From assembly GCA_905203455.1 (NCBI GenBank), contig CAJKVX010000013.1, forward strand, positions 1-16,635: a stretch of DNA of 16,635 nucleotides, given 5' to 3'. The notes beneath the pieces are model-generated. The model saw only the letters and a list, made by a program, of their open reading frames with translations. It had not been told where the DNA came from and did no database searches. Shown here piece after piece: positions 14,131-16,635 of the stretch; the stretch's first letter is position 1, and the number at the start of each line of letters is the position of its first letter. The position numbers and the translations under genes were made by a program. The stretch is from an uncultured Eubacteriales bacterium. Lineage in GTDB: Bacteria > Bacillota > Clostridia > Christensenellales > UBA1242.

Positions 14131-16371
14131 ATGAAAAATTGGTGTTTTGCAATTATTTTTGCGTTAATTTTTCCCGTTCTTACAATGCTTTGTGGTTGCA
14201 ATCAGGGGTCAACTTTGCCTAGTAGTAATGACGGGCAAAATGTAAACGACGCAAAAAGTGTTGTTGGGTTTGAAGTTTATGTTGATAACGAACTTTATTC
14301 TTCAACAAACAACATAATAGTTTTAACTTACGGGCAATCTTTAAATCTTGAAGAAAGGGTAACTTTAAAAAGAGTTTGTAAAGACAATGCAAAACAAACG
14401 CTAACATTTAAAAGTGAGGGCGTTGAAGTTTCAAGCCTTGGGCAAAACCTGCCTGCAAACAGTGAAGGATATGACTTTGAAATTAAGTATCTTGATTTTA
14501 ACCCTGTGGTTATAAAAGTTGTTGTTTTAAAGGCAATTCCAGCATTTACAATACCTGAAAATTTAAATGCCGAATTTGGGCAAAGTCTGTCAGACATAAC
14601 ACTTCCAAAGGGGTTTAATTTTGAAAATGAAAACACCATTTTAAATCAAGTTGGTTCAAATGTTTATTATGCAACTTTTACCCCACAAGACACACAAAAT
14701 TATGAAACTGTAAATCATATTGAAATTTCAGTTAATGTTGCCGAGCCAGAAATTGAAATGCCCACAGGGCTTGTTGCAACTTATGGTGATAAACTTTTTA
14801 GTGTTAAACTTCCATCAAGTGAGTTTGGAGAGTGGAGTTGGAACAAAACACTTTATAACAATGAGGTGTTAGTTGGCAATGCGGGAATTCAAAATTTTGA
14901 AGCAGTGTTTTATTATCACGAAAGCATAAATTTGCCACCATTTAGTTGTGAGGTTAGCGTTGTTGTTAACAAAAAAGAACTTTCAAAACCTTACCTTGAA
15001 AATAAAACATATTACTATAACGCACAACCTCAAACAGCAAGTTTGTTGAATTTTGAAGAGTGTTTAATGGAGGTTGAAAACAACACAAGAACTGATGCTG
15101 GCAAAAGCGTTATTACAGTAAGCCTTACAGACCCATCAAATTATATGTGGCAAGATGGCTCATTAACCAGTGTTTCTATTGAATGGGAAATTTTAAAGGC
15201 AAAATTAACTCTTGCATTAAATAGCGATATAAATTTAGTAAGGGAATATAACGGGTCAAATTATTTTAAAGATGAAAATGAATTGTTTCCAACAACTGTA
15301 ACTAGCAAAACTTTAAATAAACCATTTTTGGTTTCCAGCCCAAATGGAGAGTTTTTAGATTATTCTTTTGAACTTGACATTCATTCAAATTTTGCAGTTT
15401 ATCAAAATGGAACCGTTTTCTTTCTGGTTACAAGTAATGGCCAAAAAGAAAGTGAAGTGGGAAAAAATCAGCAAATTGTTGTAAGATATAAACTGAGTGA
15501 AAGTTGCAAAAACTTTGAACTTGAAAATGCAGATTCTAGCGGATATGTTAATTTAGTTTATAACAATGTTGAAACTGTTGCAACAACACCTGAAATTTTA
15601 GAGTTGCCTTCGGGAACGCAAATTTTAAGCGGACAAACTTTAAATTACAGCATTCTTAGTGGTGGCAAGGCTTATGCAATGCTTTCATCTTCACAAGATT
15701 TGGTTGACTTTGGTTTAAGTGAAGTTGCGGGCAGTTTTTCTTGGGCGAATGGTGAAAGTGTTGTGACCAAGGCAGGGTGGTTTGATGTTGTGTTCACGCC
15801 AACAAATTCAAATTTTAAAGGTGTAACAATAAAAGTTGAGGTTAATGTTAAAGTTAATGAGCAAGTCCCTTCAAGTTTCACATTAACAAGTTATGTTGAT
15901 GATTTTTATTCAATTTATTTAGTTAGAGATTTTAATGAAACAGAGGGGTATGACAAAGTTTATTACTACGAATATAGCGACCTTGATGGAATGATTTATA
16001 ACGAAACCCTTTACATATTTGATCAAAATTTAGGGGGTTATGTTAAATTTCAACCTGATGAATTTTACAATTGGAACCAATGTGAAACATTAACAACCAT
16101 TGAAGATGTGATAAGTGATGTGCCTTATTTTGGTGAGTATTTAAAGGTTCAAAACGGCGGTTTAATTGAAAGTGGCAAAGGCGAAGTTGAGGGAGTTGAA
16201 TGCACAATTTATGTTTGTTATGCTGATGAAAATAAGTCAAATTACACAACGCTTTATATTAAAGATAAATTAACCTTAAAACAAGAAGTTACAACAAACG
16301 GGCAAACAAATGAGGTTTTTGCCATAATGACTTTTGATGAGACGGGCGATTTAAAAGATATGGTTATTTAA
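14131..16371 (+). CDS. Surface lipoprotein with Ig-like repeats (moron candidate)
   Basis: The ATG at 14131 is chosen because GAGAAGGA ends six bases before it and a lipoprotein signal follows at once; an upstream in-frame start at 14077 lies inside the promoter. The 746-residue product begins with a short basic end, a hydrophobic core and lipobox LCGC, so Cys23 would be lipidated and the protein anchored outside the membrane. A Ser/Asn/Gly-rich spacer (24-42) precedes several Ig-like beta-sandwich units with shared signatures: TYGQSLNLEERVTLK (66-80), EFGQSLSDITLP (148-159) with ATFTPQDTQNY, TYGDKLFSVKLP (217-228), a unit with TDAGKSVITVSLTDPSNYMW (321-340), and one ending VVFTPTNSNFKG (553-564). 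The last ~165 residues form a distinct beta-rich domain with YYYEYSDLDGM and LYIFDQNLGGYVKF. No enzyme motif is seen. Role could be adhesion, or altering the lysogen's surface; unproven. Confidence 0.8.
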   Translation: MKNWCFAIIFALIFPVLTMLCGCNQGSTLPSSNDGQNVNDAKSVVGFEVYVDNELYSSTNNIIVLTYGQSLNLEERVTLKRVCKDNAKQTLTFKSEGVEVSSLGQNLPANSEGYDFEIKYLDFNPVVIKVVVLKAIPAFTIPENLNAEFGQSLSDITLPKGFNFENENTILNQVGSNVYYATFTPQDTQNYETVNHIEISVNVAEPEIEMPTGLVATYGDKLFSVKLPSSEFGEWSWNKTLYNNEVLVGNAGIQNFEAVFYYHESINLPPFSCEVSVVVNKKELSKPYLENKTYYYNAQPQTASLLNFEECLMEVENNTRTDAGKSVITVSLTDPSNYMWQDGSLTSVSIEWEILKAKLTLALNSDINLVREYNGSNYFKDENELFPTTVTSKTLNKPFLVSSPNGEFLDYSFELDIHSNFAVYQNGTVFFLVTSNGQKESEVGKNQQIVVRYKLSESCKNFELENADSSGYVNLVYNNVETVATTPEILELPSGTQILSGQTLNYSILSGGKAYAMLSSSQDLVDFGLSEVAGSFSWANGESVVTKAGWFDVVFTPTNSNFKGVTIKVEVNVKVNEQVPSSFTLTSYVDDFYSIYLVRDFNETEGYDKVYYYEYSDLDGMIYNETLYIFDQNLGGYVKFQPDEFYNWNQCETLTTIEDVISDVPYFGEYLKVQNGGLIESGKGEVEGVECTIYVCYADENKSNYTTLYIKDKLTLKQEVTTNGQTNEVFAIMTFDETGDLKDMVI

Positions 16372-16392
16372 CTGTTGTTATGCAATCAACAG
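16372..16392 (+). other. Small hairpin directly after the lipoprotein stop
   Basis: CTGTTG (16372-16377) pairs with CAACAG (16387-16392) over a 9-base loop, immediately after the TAA. No T run follows, so it is more likely an mRNA 3' structure than a terminator. Confidence 0.35.
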
Positions 16393-16539
16393 AAAATTTG
16401 AAGTGGAATTTTAAATAAAAATTAAATTTAATTGCCCAGTTTCAGTCTTTTTTGTTGTGTGATGCAGGCATTTAGTTTCTGTTATTAAAAGCAACCTTAG
16501 TTTTAACACTTTACTAATAAAAATATAAAAATTTATGCG
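16393..16539. other. Non-coding 3' region of the lipoprotein transcript
   Basis: No open frame of useful length with a start signal is seen on either strand, and I find no convincing promoter. It is AT-rich sequence between the lipoprotein and its terminator; after that terminator, 16564-16635 is also without a recognisable gene. Confidence 0.5.
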
Positions 16540-16563
16540 AGCGACCTTTTGGGTTGCTTTTTT
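16540..16563 (+). terminator. Intrinsic terminator downstream of the lipoprotein
   Basis: AGCGACC (16540-16546) pairs with GGTTGCT (16552-16558), a 7-bp stem with one G-U pair and a 5-base loop, followed by T16558-T16563. It acts on + strand transcription; the minus strand has no T run after the stem. Confidence 0.78.
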
Positions 16564-16577
16564 ATTTATAAAATTTT
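16547..16577 (+). repeat. Direct repeat copy 2 (final terminator)
   Basis: This is the partner of 611-641, 29 of 31 positions identical; here it covers the loop, right arm and T-tract of the terminator after the lipoprotein plus 14 further bases (ATTTATAAAATTTT). Confidence 0.6.
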
Positions 16578-16635
16578 GCAGTTTTGCCAACTGGGCTTTT
16601 AAAATGGTTTTTAGTTACATTTGATAAAAAAATAA

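Noticed and set aside
611..16577. The 31-bp repeat as prophage attachment sites (attL/attR)
   Set aside because: A phage-like gene lies to the left of the first copy, no integrase lies between the copies, and both copies form terminator-like hairpins.
16434..16596. 8-bp inverted match GCCCAGTT / AACTGGGC in the 3' region
   Set aside because: 148 bases apart, no extension on either side; it could easily be chance.
1..16635. Alternative genetic code (TGA=Trp, or reassigned TAG)
   Set aside because: Tryptophan is read as TGG throughout, genes are intact in the standard code, and each TAG is directly followed by the next gene's start signals.
1..16635. Tape-measure, tail-tube or programmed tail-assembly frameshift
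   Set aside because: No long tape-measure gene or paired overlapping chaperone frames are present; the layout fits a short-tailed phage.
1..16635. CRISPR arrays, tRNA or rRNA genes
   Set aside because: No regularly spaced repeats with unique spacers and no cloverleaf or rRNA-like sequence was seen.

Overview
The window is the late structural (virion) region of a tailed phage or prophage, followed by an independently transcribed lipoprotein gene. Every supported gene is on the + strand. The DNA is very AT-rich. Nearly every gene has a strong AGGAG-type ribosome binding site 5-8 nt before an ATG (once GTG). The holin resembles those of Gram-positive phages and the lipoprotein signal is typical, so the host is probably an AT-rich member of the Bacillota, plausibly an uncultured gut lineage. 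Tryptophan is read only from TGG and the genes are intact under the standard bacterial code, so this is not a TGA=Trp mollicute. Host identity is an inference; nothing here names it.

Layout, left to right: (1) the 3' part of a gene resembling a small terminase subunit, cut by the window edge; (2) a hairpin, then portal, scaffold and major capsid protein, i.e. the procapsid block; (3) a small head-region protein, a neck/head-completion protein and a beta-rich protein in the position of podoviral DNA-stabilisation/tail-hub proteins; (4) two large virion proteins, the first ending in a module resembling the C-type-lectin-like tips of phage receptor-binding proteins; (5) two small genes, one a 40-codon ORF overlapping both neighbours; (6) a long coiled-coil protein that could be an internal/ejection or needle-like protein; (7) a two-helix holin carrying an unusual ~175-residue tail. 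No tape-measure, tail-tube or sheath gene is present and the order resembles P22-type heads, so a short-tailed (podovirus-like) particle is the best reading. No large terminase, integrase, endolysin, replication or repressor gene is in the window.

After the holin comes about 230 bp of very AT-rich non-coding DNA with an imperfect 41-bp tandem repeat and an inverted repeat, closed by a strong intrinsic terminator. Next is a good sigma70/sigmaA-type promoter (TTGACA plus extended -10) driving a 746-residue lipoprotein built of Ig-like repeats, which ends at a second intrinsic terminator. This terminator-promoter-gene-terminator arrangement is that of a phage moron (lysogenic-conversion gene) or of a flanking host gene.

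The observations most worth following are the autonomous lipoprotein unit, the lectin-like tip as a possible diversity-generating retroelement target, the holin with a repeat-rich tail, the structured portal-scaffold intergenic region with two mutually exclusive pairings, a ~31-bp near-identical repeat joining the portal leader to the last terminator, and the unlisted 40-residue overlapping ORF. All family assignments are from reading the sequence; no database search was run.
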